64,000 bases of DNA from NCBI RefSeq assembly GCF_020382885.2, contig NC_058495.1, forward strand, positions 5,139,627 to 5,203,626, written 5' to 3'. How positions within the stretch are numbered: the first letter of the stretch is position 1; the number at the start of each line of letters is the position of its first letter. The translations under genes and the position numbers were made by a program. The notes below the pieces were generated by a model that did not search any database, was not told where the DNA came from, and saw nothing but the letters and a program-made list of their open reading frames with translations. Of this stretch, positions 13,001-24,800 are shown piece by piece. Origin of the DNA: Scatophagus argus. Lineage: Eukaryota > Chordata > Actinopteri > Scatophagidae.

Positions 13001-16000
13001 CAAGCGGATGACATGGCCATCGACATTCCCCACATCTGGCTGTACCTGGCCGAGCTGCTCAGCCCTGTGCTGAGGGAAGGGGGCTTCTCTATGAGAGAGC
13101 TCTTTAGGTATACCTATACTATATCTGAGTCTGTATACCGAAGGAGGCTGTATACTAAAAATAGAGTCACGTTTGGTGTGTTAACTGAAGAAAAATGGGC
13201 AGCTTTTGGCAGAATTACTTGAAATGTTCCCACTTGTTGTTTGTCAAATAGGACACAAAGTTATTTGAGTCATGTAACTTTCTTCTGTGTGATGGAAAAC
13301 AGTAGGACAGACGTGCATTTCGTTCCTGTTTTCTCTGTTTGTTGACAGTGAATTAAGGAAACCTTTGCTTCCTGTGGGAAGAGCTGGGATCTTAATTTCT
13401 GAAATACTGCACATACTATGCAAACAAATGGTAAGAAACACTTCATCCTTTTTTGTTGTTTGGATTTCTTTCGTCTGAATTTATGTTGCCTTCTCTTAAT
13501 ATAAATGTAATGTGTGGCCATATAAAGAAATAATGAGTTTTTTCACATTGTGAAAAACAGTGTGTAAATGAACATGAAAAAGGGAGAGTGAGGACACTTT
13601 TACACTCCACCGTATTTGATTTTTAACTGACTGTTATTAATAATAATCTAATCAATACGGTTATTTTTCCATTTTAATTTTTCAACTTGATAAAATGTTT
13701 TTCCTCGGAAACCCAACAAAAGAAATGAGATATTTCAGAGAGGCGATGTGTGAGGTGTTGTCTCGTCTCGTCTCTACAGAGCCATAGGACTGTGGGTTCT
13801 TTGTGGAGGGAATCTGGCCTCAGCTGGAGCGACTTCCTGCCAGAGGGAGAGGACGTCCAGGCTTTCATCTCGCAACAGGTTGGCATTAAAGCCCACCACT
13901 CAGATCAAGAAATATCTATGTACTCTTCCTCCATCATCCATTCTCCATTCTCCTTTGTCTCTTTTTCCGTTTCATATATTTCCCTTATTTGTCATTGTCT
14001 CATATTGACGTCCTCTCGTCTTTAAACAAACAGAAACTCCAGTTCGTTCTGTCGGACGGCTCCAGCCCTGAGACAGCTCTGTCTAAGAGGATCTTGTCTC
14101 CTGAGGAGCTGAGCCAGCAATTGGAGAGACTCCTCCTGGAGGATATGGCCAGTGACGAGCAGATCTTTGACTGGGTAGAGGTATGAGAAGTGATGCACGC
14201 ACAGAACCCAGACTCTGTTAGCTAGTGGCTAAAAGTCAGAGGGGGGCGCTGTTATTTATGATCCTTAGCATAGGTAGGTTACTGAATTAGAGTGGGGCTT
14301 TGAAGAGAATGTCACAAAGTGTTTGATGCAATGTCTGCTGCACAGCCATGTCTGATCTCTGGATCTTGAGTGGGCAGCATCAGGGGCTGCCCAGGGGCGC
14401 CTCCGCCGCTGTGGCTGCCCGCTGCAGTTGCAGAGTTTGGAAAGATAAGAGCATCCAGAAAAACTACATGGCGCAAAGAGAACCCGTGTTTTAAACAGCT
14501 TTCCTGTTGCTGACCAATTTGCTCTCTTTGTTGTTCCACAATTCAGGCAAAGTCTTCCCACAACACCTCACTCCCACTCTCACACTCTCCAAACACAAAC
14601 ATGTCGCTTCTTTCAGGACTTTCCAGCTCGCTGTAATACGAATCATGAGAGTTTTTTGTCTTCAGTTGAAAACGTTCCTTGTTCTGGTGTATTGAGCCAT
14701 TTGAAATGACAAATTGTGTGTTTTGTCCTCCCCTGCGCTCTATTTCCCAGGCAAACCTAGATGAATCTCAGATGAGCTCGTCTCCCTTCCTGAGGGCTTT
14801 GATGACAGCTGTGTGTAAGGCAGCAGTGAAAGGTGAGCGCTCCACCACCTGGAGGAGAGATTCCTCTATTCTACAAAAATCGCTCCGCTGATTGCAGTCT
14901 TTCTCTGTGCCAGACTCTTAGCGGAGGGGCTCAGCATGCACTAACTCTGTCTTGTGCTCCACCAAACAGATGATAACACCAACTGTCGAGTGGACACGGC
15001 CATCATCCAGAGGAGATTGCCTGTATTACTCAAGTACCTTAACTCAGACACTGAGCGACAGCTGCAAGCACTTTATGCACTTCAGGCGCTGATCGTCGCC
15101 CTCGATCAGCCTCCAAGTAAGTGTTGCGTCATAGTTTACTCTTCCCACCTCCTCCCAAATAACTCCTCCTACTGAAACCATGGCTTCTTTTTCCTGACCT
15201 CTGAAGATTAAACTGTTTGCACCAGTTTTTCAAACCATGGTGTTGGAGACAGTCTCACCACAAAGGTCCATTTCATTACGATCGATCACGTCACAGGATC
15301 TTCTTCAGCAGTTTGCCCGGTTGTCACAGAACTGTAGAGGTTCACGTGTACATTTTTTCAGAGCAATTAAAAGTTGACGTTGCTAAATTCATTGTTAAAC
15401 CAACGGCTCTTTCGAAAGTCAACAATGAACTTTGAATGTCATTGTACATTAACTTCAGTTAGGTTTAGAGCATCACTCGCAGTGAACACACTGCAGTGCA
15501 GCTCCTTTAGTGTAAGACAGTAATCTGAACTAATTACAAGAGATAACATGCACAAAAGTTAAATGGACATGGGGAGTTGGATTATGGCTTTATAGTCTGT
15601 GATTGTGGGGCGGGCAGAGGTCCCTATCTGGCATCTGCTTGGGGACATGACGTATGTGCAAGTCAAGTTGAATAATTGAATTAATGAGTTAGCTTTCATG
15701 TCCATTATAACAAATGTTATGAACTTTGGTTAGCTTGTAGTACAACGCTTAATAAGACCGGTCATTTTAATATGAACACATTAAAATACACAAAGTACCA
15801 TTAATACTAAAACTAATATTAAGTGCTAATGGTTTTTTCCTTTCCGTATCACAGCACAGCAGGAAGAATGCATCTATTCACTGATGAGAGCCTAGCTATC
15901 TAAGATAACGTGACAGCTCAGCCAGGGCCGGCATTAATGTTTACATCCCTCACTGTCACGAGCACAAGCCTCTAATCCAGAAGTAGATGCGTGTTTCCTT

Positions 16001-16751
16001 CTGTGCCGTTCAGTAGAAAGAAAATAGTCCCTTCATGAAGCTCTTCACAGCAGCGTCTTGCGTGACAAGGTCTTGATTTCTGGAAAAAGACATTGCTGTT
16101 GAGTTTTTCAGATATGTTTTTGGCACTTTGAGCACCGCAAGCGAAGTGCCATCTAGAGGTCAGACAGCTCCACAGCAAATACCTCAAAAACTCACAACAC
16201 ACAGCTGACACCAAAACAATCTAGATGAATAAATAGCAATACAGATAAGAGGGGAAATATGTGTTTTTGATTTTGAGGTGAACTGTCCTTTTTAAATAAT
16301 TACAGAGAGAACCACAAAACAAAAACGAATAAACAAAATGTGCTGTGAAGTGAAGTGAGGTTTACCTTTTTAAAAGTCAGATAGCCTCAGGAAATGTACT
16401 TCTTTTGAACCTCAAAGATTTACAACTATTTTCCACACCCCGTCCAGAATGCATGTCCTCAGAGAGAGGAGCTGCCCGGATGCCTTCGCTGTAGAATTGA
16501 AATACAGATGGTTGGGGTTTACTGCAGCAGGATGAAAAAGATGACCAGTGTGTTTCCTTGCTCTTGCAGACCTTCTCCGGATGTTCTTTGACTGTCTGTA
16601 TGACGAGGACGTCATCTCGGAGGATGCTTTCTACAAGTGGGAGTCGAGCAAAGACCCTGCCGAGCAGCATGGTAAGGGTGTGGCCCTCAAGTCTGTCACG
16701 GCCTTCTTCACCTGGCTGCGGGAGGCGGAGGAGGAGTCAGAAGATAATTGA
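1040..16751 (+). CDS. eif4g3: eukaryotic translation initiation factor 4 gamma 3 (5'-truncated by window edge)
   Basis: Scaffold of the cap-binding complex eIF4F; it joins eIF4E, eIF4A and eIF3 in the cytoplasm. I join 22 exons into 1,064 codons plus stop, all phases consistent: 1040-1325, 1604-1728, 2907-3026, 3293-3448, 3664-3861, 4697-4843, 4986-5222, 7602-7706, 9224-9362, 9690-9793, 10908-10998, 11235-11352, 11463-11680, 12074-12186, 12447-12619, 12982-13107, 13349-13430, 13780-13878, 14034-14180, 14751-14832, 14970-15116, 16570-16751. Numbering from 1040, the eIF4E-binding motif YDRDFLL is at 106-112, the MIF4G HEAT domain at about 230-460, MA3 at about 697-840 and the W2 domain at 880-1064, ending in the acidic EEESEDN tail where MNK kinases dock. 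Wording such as [22 protein letters not shown] and NLDESQMSS fits paralogue 3 rather than eIF4G1. The PABP-binding N-terminus is outside the window. The exact start of the first exon is the least certain boundary. Confidence 0.96.
2729..2870. repeat. paired (AC)n and (GT)n microsatellites
   Basis: A run of 13 AC units at 2729-2754 is followed about 70 bases later by a TG-rich tract at about 2826-2866. The two tracts are complementary, so the transcript could fold back on itself just before the 2907 exon of eif4g3. Confidence 0.9.
5223..7601 (+). other. eif4g3 intron of about 2.4 kb
   Basis: The intron lies between the exon ending DLDFEKAK and the exon starting PRMDQYF. It holds a dispersed repeat at 5385-5520 and a (TC)n tract at 7571-7591 that serves as the polypyrimidine tract of the downstream acceptor. 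Open frames near 6629-7097 overlap on both strands without any recognisable domain, and I do not call them genes. Confidence 0.8.
5385..5520. repeat. dispersed teleost repeat fragment (GGCTGC-ACTAAC... type)
   Basis: The segment begins GGGCTGCCACTAAC and continues with alternating ATTATT and ATTAATC words, then a stretch resembling GAAATGTCA...CCCAGTGCCCA. I recognise this wording from a very abundant fish interspersed repeat. I cannot settle its class, and the ends are approximate. Confidence 0.55.
7707..10907 (+). other. eif4g3 introns around the 9224-9362 and 9690-9793 exons
   Basis: The introns 7707-9223, 9363-9689 and 9794-10907 hold short (TA)n-like palindromic patches (about 8100-8123) and poly-T (about 8307-8319) but no exon, RNA gene or recognisable element that I can support. 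Confidence 0.6.
15117..16569 (+). other. last eif4g3 intron
   Basis: This 1.45-kb intron separates the W2-domain exons and holds the dispersed repeat at about 15960-16300. No other feature is visible. Confidence 0.7.
15960..16300. repeat. dispersed teleost repeat, probable MITE-like relic
   Basis: The wording is typical of a common fish repeat: a block about GAAAGAAAATAGTCCCTTCATGAAG, then TTTTTGGCACTTTGAGCACC, and an end matching TTTTGAGGTGAACTGTCC followed by a T/A-rich tail. A short related end, TTTTGGGGTGAACTGTCC, recurs at about 48034-48055. I did not find clear terminal repeats, so the ends are approximate. Confidence 0.5.
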
Positions 16752-18229
16752 CGAGGGAGACACCAGAGGGACATGACGTAGTAGAACTGCATCCTTACAG
16801 AAGAACAAACATTCAAAATGGATGTATGGGCAGGACGACATGTTTACGGCTGGAATTTATTTTCTGCGGTACGGTTCTGAAACATGCCGCCATTTTGAGT
16901 TTGGATTCCAACGGCGGAAGCACTAAATACTTGTATTATACATAGAAAATATTTTTGTTTTAAATTTTAACTTACTTTTCTTTTGTTACTTTTTAAGAAG
17001 AGACTTAAAAGATACATAGGTTCCGGACTCCTTAATTTATTATTTTTTTAAGGACTGCAAATATGAAAGTTATTTAACATTTGCAGATGCTCACAAATGA
17101 GAACATGACAGCAGAAATAACAATATAATTAATTATAATAACAAAACCATAATTATGAAATGAATAGCCTCCCTGGATTCCACACTGTTTGGTTTAAAAC
17201 AGGGTAAAACAAAATTATTTTGGGATGAAGGGGAAGCAGAGATAAAAAGGAGCTATTAACGTTGTCTGTGTATGACGTTTGAGGTCAGAGGTTATTTCCT
17301 ATAACCAGGAAGTGTTTTCACTCGGTCTTGGCTTGCTCTACGTTGTTCATGTACATACGCCTCATGAGAGGTAGAGGTATGCATTCAAAAGTGATGCAAG
17401 TCAGTCCACAGAACTGTCAAAACAAATGCAGATGAACAAACTGGATACATTCAAAGGTTATGAGCAAAAATGCATCTTCAAAAAGCAAATGGCCAGGGTC
17501 GCTGAACATGAAATGCTTGTAATAGTTCAGACCTACAGAGCAGATTAAAGCTTGTAAATACATTAAAGAAAAAAAAAGGTATTTAAAAATGCTGAGGTTT
17601 TTTTCTTTTGGTGGTTTAATCTGTGTGTGAGTGTGTGTGCGTGCTAAACTGAAGCAGTGTTTACATTTTTCTGTTTTGGACAACACAGTATGATTTGAGC
17701 AGGAGGAGCATCTGGACTCACATTGGAGCCAATGGTTTGCTCCACTGCAGCATCAACAATCATTATGGATCCACTCATAATTAATACACTAGTTTTGAAA
17801 TAGACAAAGAAGCACAACACTAAATCTACTGAATACCAGAGGAAAACTCTCGAATCATCTAACATTCACTCAGATATATGTCGTTGGATAGGTGCTCATT
17901 TTGTAAGTTGTCAGTTTCAGGGTTTATCTGTCTTTCTAGAAAAAGTATCATCTCCCATGAGTAGCAGACACCACAACACAACCTTCAGAACTGTAGTTTA
18001 CGAATGCGAAGACGGTAATAACTCGACTTACGTTATAATGACATTGTGCTCAGATTTGAAAGCAACCTCGGCATCATGTTGGAGCTTCTCAGAAAGAACA
18101 TGGGGGGGGTTATGCGTTGAATAGTTAGCCTACTTTGCACTAGCTAACGCTAAACACTGATAATGCTCATCCAACTGAGTAGCAACCAGTTTTGCAGACT
18201 GTCTGAGAATCGTACAAAGCAAATCAAAG
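16752..18229 (+). other. eif4g3 3' UTR and intergenic spacer to hp1bp3
   Basis: The stretch begins directly after the eif4g3 TGA. I see no coding exon. No canonical AATAAA lies close to the stop; ATTAAA variants at about 17544 and 17562 are candidate poly(A) signals, which would give a 3' UTR of about 0.8 kb. The rest is AT-rich spacer with a short (TG)n near 17622-17640. Confidence 0.6.
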
Positions 18230-18401
18230 GTTTCGGCTGGTGGTGTCAACAGCCATGGCGGTGGGAATCCTTCGACGTGCTGTGTGACGCTGCGACGTGA
18301 CCGACGGTCTAAATGGGGCGGGGCTCCTAAACAGAAATCTAAATAAAGGATCGTGCAGAAATTTTCTCCAAAGTAAGTCACTTTTTCAGGACAAGTTCAA
18401 G
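18230..18401 (+). promoter_or_regulatory. probable hp1bp3 promoter and non-coding first exon
   Basis: A CG-rich patch with several CG dinucleotides (GACGCTGCGACGTGACCGACGG) leads to a perfect GC box GGGGCGGGGC at 18315-18324 and an A/T-rich AAATAAA at 18341-18347. A good splice donor, TTCAAG|GTAAGT, follows with the exon end at 18401. The next exon with hp1bp3 coding sequence starts at 18853, so this is best read as the promoter and 5' UTR exon. The exact start site cannot be read from the sequence. Confidence 0.6.
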
Positions 18402-18866
18402 GTAAGTTTCTTTCGCATTGTGATGCGCCGTTAGCTAAATATGTAATTGCACGGATGCGATGCTGGAAAGAAGCGCAGGCCGGTGTATTATATTCCATGC
18501 AACTGAAATGAATCTTATCTGCCTTGTGCGACGCCATCACTGTGTATAAGCCCACTGACAAAATGGCGAAATTGCCGAAAATTTCTGGCAAGTCATCTTT
18601 TGGCTCGTGTGAAAATGATCGAAATTTATTGCCCAATTCCAAAGGCAGTGCAACGCCTAGAAAGTGTTCCTCTTGTAGCGAAGTACAAGTGTACCTTTTC
18701 TTCTGTTTCAACACAATTGGCCTCAATGAATGAGGTGGGTTTGGCAGTCTCGCCATTCCTAACCACGCACATAACACAGAATGGGCCACAGACCAGTGCT
18801 GTTGCTAATGTGCTTTCCTGGTGTTCCCATACGTGTTATTTTCCCCATGCAGGTAAATCTCGTGTG

Positions 18867-21800
18867 ATGCCGATTCGCCGAGCAGCAGCGACTCCAACCC
18901 AGGAGAAGACCCCCTCCGCTGCAGCAGAGAAAGGTTAGGCCAGGGTTGTCCATCACCTTAACTGAAGACCCCTAAACGCACCACCATTTCTGACACCGGT
19001 TCCACGGTAGCAATTTTCTGTCAGACAGTTAGGTTCACCACATTTGACCTGACACAACGCATTTATTGTCAGCAAATCATTTTTCAATTTATAATTTTTA
19101 ATTATTTAATTTATAATTTAATTTATTTATTTATAATTTATATCCTCAAGGATCTGCTGCTCTCTCCTCCTCCATCCTCTCCAGTAGACAGTGGTGGAAT
19201 GTTAACTGAGTTCAGTTAGTTAGTAAGTAAGTACAAGTTTGAGGTATTTCCATTTTATACAACTTAGCTGCAAACATTGCAGCTGCTCTATCATTTATTT
19301 AGTTTATTAAATATCAGGAAAAGTGCATAAAATACATTAGTCTTGAGAATGAGAAAAGAAGGTTTGCACCAGCATTAGTTACAGGATGAGGTGATCCTTC
19401 ATGTGTTGAGAAAATTCCTGTATCTTAAGCTCAATAAACTATTTTAAACCCTCTTGGATTAGCTGTAAAATGCCTCATCACAACAGGGCTGTTTTTCTGA
19501 GCTCATGAAAAGTTGACTTTTTAGAATAATGTGGTTCTCACAGGACAGCCACAGTACAAACAGATGATGGTCTTGAGTAAGTTCTTGAACTGTTTCACAG
19601 CTGGTGAGACAGTCTTTTCCTAAAACTGGGCTGTTTTTGCAGTAGAAAGGCAAATATTTTTTGAATTTCCACCGTATGACCAGAAAACAAGGGTGGTGAT
19701 ACCCCTTTGTACTCAAGAAGAAGAAAACCCAGAATGCACTGGGCCTCAGTGAACCAGTAAGCGTGCTGAGTGGTGCTTGGTTTATGGCTCATATGTTTTG
19801 AAACGGGAGACACTAAGGCTAGGTTAAGCTAGTAACAAACGGTGTTGTATTACAGCTAAACAGTGCTCTGAAACAAAAAAAAAACAACGTTGTGCGTGTT
19901 TCGTCAACAAGTGCTAGATGCTTTCAGTTGTGATGGACATTATATGACGTATCTGTCCCCATTACTGACACATGGCCCTCAGTTTCTGAGAGAGCCACCG
20001 AGAGCGGTGATGAAGAAGCAGGTTTTTCATCTCTCGCCAAGGACGTGAGACCAGGCGAGCTCGTGAAGCAGCACTCTGTCTCTGCTCTTTGTGACGATGA
20101 GAAAGTCCTATAAATCCTGTTAGCCCATTGGTTAACGTGCATGTATGTGCAACCTTTCCTGTTCAGTTCCAGCAGCAGACATCTGTTGCATGTTGTACCG
20201 TCTTTGTACCCCATGTTTCCTGTCAGTAAGCAACGTTATAAAACTATTTCAACTAAAAATAAAAGATTCTGAATCATTTTGGTGGGACATGACCTGGTGT
20301 AATAGTGAGAATTGTCTTTCCCAGTCTGTGACTCAAACACCCGTTACTGCACTATGTAACCTGGGTTCAGCAGAGAAACGCTCTCACGAGATGTGCATAA
20401 GGCTTTATAGCGGTACGCTGACACGCCAGCTATGTGGTGGGGACTGTCCGCTAGCTGCGTGGCTACGACCGTGGTCTAAACATATATCACCCTGTGAAAC
20501 GACCTAAAATGGGCAAATCGTTATTGGTGATATTATTTCCCAAAGCAGAGCAAACAAAAACAGAAAACATGGAAAAGACTGCTTAAACAGTGAAGGGGTT
20601 GGTCAGGTGTTGTTTTCACCATGGTATTTTTAATATCCACATTGCACTGTGTATTTTTTGTAAGCGCAAACACTAATTAACAACTTCATTTATAGTAGTT
20701 TAGTGTAGATATTGTATTGCTTAATTACATATTGCTGAGTTTGGGTCAATGGAACATCCTGCTTTTCAGCTCTGGATTCCTGGATAAAAAGTTTCAAAAA
20801 AAATCTGGCTCTGTTCACATGCATTATGATTAAACTGTGTGATATTCTCAAGGTTATTGCACATCTTTTTTCAAATGGCTTCCTCTCCTCAGAACCCGAA
20901 GCCTCCTCGGAGGGGTCGCCCTCAGCCAATGAGGAACAGGCTGCATCTTCAGCAGCACCAGACAAGGCTGAGGAGGCCAAAGCCACGGGCGAGACGGCGC
21001 CCACAGAGAACGGAGAGAAGGCCGAAGGAGCCACGGCGGACAAGGGAGGACAAGGGACAGAGAAGAAAGAGTGAGTTTCACCACAGAGCTAGTCTGCAAC
21101 TCTGAGCACTGCGATATTTCACTTTGATAGCACTTTTATCTGTTTATATTACATATATCCTTACCTCTGCTGGATAACAGCAGACTGCTCCCTTCATGGT
21201 TGTAGTGTTGCATTTCCAAACGATGGGACCTGTCACAGTCGTTTTCATTAGACAGATATTATACAGGTCACCGGTCCCTTTGCTCGCAGCCTTGGAGGAG
21301 TCCAGGAGGGGAGGACATGAAAGTTTTTACCCGCTCAGTCCATATCTGAAAACAGCAGGATCGTTAGATACTTTCAGAGCAGTTCTTGCACACTTATTTA
21401 AAAAGAAAGTTCAGTAAATATGTTCTGAATTTTAGAAAAAGACCTTCAATTAAGCTTTCGGTGAACAAATGGTTTAACAAGGCTCATGAACAAATGCTTG
21501 CCATCAAAAAGCAATGACCTTTGTAACCCATTGTTCAAAATATGTATGGGTACCCAGCTTACAGAAACAAGCTATAAGTAGTATGAAGCGTAAGGGACAT
21601 TTAACCTGGCTTCCTAAGTTAATAGCTAAATTATTCTTATAATTTCTCCTCCTCTCCTTCTCCCAGACCTCGATAAAGAAGACATTCACTTGCATATAGT
21701 GCAATAGTGTAGCAATTTAGTTAGGGTCAAATTAATATATGGTGATCATTAAGACAGATGTTCTGAAACTTCATTTTGTCTTTCCCGTCGGTGACAAACG

Positions 21801-24800
21801 GACAAAGTGACAAATGCAAGGACTGCGCGGCTGGACAGTGTGCAACACACTGCTATGTTCTCCTACTAAGGTGAGGATGTGATAAAGATAAGGGTGGTAA
21901 CAATCACAGTGAAATATCGCTTCCAAAGAAACGACCCACTTCACTGACCTGGTGTCTTGCTCCTTTTGGTGACAGGTTGAAAGATGGCTACAAGTACGAG
22001 AAAGCCAAAGTCAAGAAGGTGAAAAGGACGATTCCTGCGTGGGCTAGCGTCACTGGCAGCAAAAAGGTTCCCGTCACCAACTTTGCAGGCACTCAGCACA
22101 AAGTGGATAATATCCTAATCGAAGCTATTATGGTATGCACAACTTTGCAAATCCAACTCTCAGCATGGTCCTTTTTGCTTTTTTTAATTATTGTTTTAAG
22201 TCTTGTCCACTTTCTTTGCAGTCTTGTAACGACAGATCTGGGGTTTCATACCAGTCTGTCATGAAATATATTGTGAAAAAATACCCAGGGATGGAGCTTG
22301 ACAAGAAAAAGTTTCTCATCAAGAAAGCAATGAAGAAGCATTTGGAGAAGGGCACCATCAAACAGGTAAACAAGGCAGAAACATCTGCAATCTTAATATT
22401 TCATACCTTTTATATTTTATACCTCCTTCATATGGGTATAAACACAAGTTTTGTCTCAAATCTGGGGGGAAAAACGCATTTTCAAGATGGAACATTAATT
22501 AAAATGTAACTGGCTGTTCTGTAAGCCCCGGCTCCCTTAGATGCGCCTGTTGAACTTGCATGGCGCACATGCAGTTTACAGATTTACTGTTGAAATACTT
22601 GAAGTACAAATTTGTTTTCATGCATCTCAGAAAGAGGTAGACAAAAGCAGGCTTATTATTGTTGCATCGTTGACGACTGACAGTTATGACCACTGAATTG
22701 ATGCTTGTTGCTAGTAGTTGTAACTAGCTAACATTAGCTCCACGAGTTGGTTGAAAATGCTGTCTGTGGGGGGTGTTTCAAGCCGACTCATTTCCAAAAC
22801 CTGAATCCTGGAAATCGAGGGAGGGGGGGGCTTGAATTTAGACTTAGTGGCTACCCCAGATGTGCTAGTTGTGAAGCCACTGTAACCTCACAAAATAATG
22901 TCCCATGAGATGCCGGTAGGCCTTGGAAGGAATTCTGGCCAGTGTTACTACTGTAGGTTCTAAGATACTTCTGAGATTTCAAAAAATTCTTTAAATGTTG
23001 ACTATGGTTCTTGCTTCAGCCCCATGGCCCTGCTTCAAACTTGGGAGAAATCCAAAGCTTGACAGGCCTGCTACACCTAGTTACCAGCTAGCTATGATGG
23101 GACAATCACTGTGCAAGAACCCAGGACGTGCGTCAGGTCTGTTTACTCATGGTTTGGTTCTGTTTCTCACGCAGCTGAAGGGTAAAGGCCTTTCGGGAAC
23201 CTTCACCATTGGGAAGCAGCCCACCTTGTCTAAGGTATGTTACAGCAGAGGGAGAATGTCAGATGATGTAAGATAGTTTAGGGATCGGCTGATTTGATTT
23301 TTTTAACAGTTCCAGTGCCCATTATGGCTAACGGTTACGCATTTGCAGAAAAATTCAAATCTTGGTGTCAAAATTTAGATTAACAGGTGATGGAATGTAA
23401 CTTAAGTGTAATTTATTCAAAAAAAGTGTACTCAAGTAAAGTTTGGAGTATTTCCAATTCCTGCTACTTCAGTCATGCTCATCTGCGGTCAGACTGCAGT
23501 GTTTCTTCACTTATATCTAGCTTGATATCTCAGTTGTGCTCAGCAGGACAGTACTTTCAGCAGGGTATCACAGTACAATATTTCATAGAATTAATCCTCA
23601 CATTAATGACCTAGTGTCAGCAGTTTCTTTCTCTCGTTTTTTCCTACGAGACTGGGTTGTGTGTGGTTGTAATCGTCATGTCTGTAATGGGTGGTGTTTT
23701 AGAAAGCTGCTCAGAAAACGGAGTCTCTGGGAGATGCTCTTCCTCTCATCATCACTCGGCTCTGTGAGCCCAAAGAGGCCTCCTACAATCTGATCAAGAA
23801 ATACCTGGAGCAGCACTTCCCCAGCCTCAACATTGAGAACAAGTAAGAATAATTTATGTTAATTTGCAGACAACCAGACCTGCCACTAGTGATAATTTTC
23901 ATAGACACACACACACACACACACATGGTGCAGTGGTGGTGCAGCGGTTAGCACTGTCGCCTCATAGCAAGAGGGTTCCAGGTTTGAATCCCAGTCTGGG
24001 CCCTTCTGTGTGGAATTTGCATGTTCTCCCTGTGCCTGCGTGGGTTTTCTCCGAGTACTCCGGCTTCCTCCCACAATACCAAAAACATGCACATTAGGTT
24101 AATTGGCTGCTCTACATTGCCCCCTAGGTGTGAGTGTGAGAGTGTGTGGTTGTCTGCCCGTAGTCAGCTGGGATAGGCTCTAGCTCCCCCGCTACCCTGA
24201 CGGATAAGCGGTATAGAAAATGGATGGATTATTATTACTATTGCCAGCAGTATAAACAAGAAGATCATTGATGTTCAGTAAAACTCAGCACCAGTCTTGA
24301 ATTTCAAACAAACTTTACAAAATGCAGCTAAGATAAAAACTGCAATGATGCGGTAAAATTCAGAATTGTGGTGATGTAACTTCCAAGGTGACCACAACCA
24401 CACTGGATGCGGTCCCATCCAGGGCTGAAAAACAAAGTCAACACAGTTCAGCAGTTCTTCAAATTGAAATAAACATGTTTACAGCCTTGTACAAACAAAA
24501 GCAGGTTTTGGTGACTGTTAGCCACAAGCTGTCTACTAAATGTCGTCTTGGCTAATTCAAGTCTCTGAACTTCACCTCTTGATCATGTTTGTGGTGTTGG
24601 TGCCTGTTGGAGAAATTTTCATGCAAATATCCAACAAATAACATGGTTTGCTGTGTGATTAATTGTACTAACAGACCATTCAAGAAGTCTGTATTCCACC
24701 TCTTTGCCTGTTTTTGGCTTAGCTGGAGGGTTAAATGGAGTCAGGCGATGTCAGCATAGTGAATCTCAGTGACTCAGGAACTTAAAAAAATGGAGTGGTA

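Noticed and set aside
18524-18938. Open frames before the first hp1bp3 coding exon
   Set aside because: They have no similarity to the N-terminal extension of mammalian HP1BP3 and overlap in two frames.
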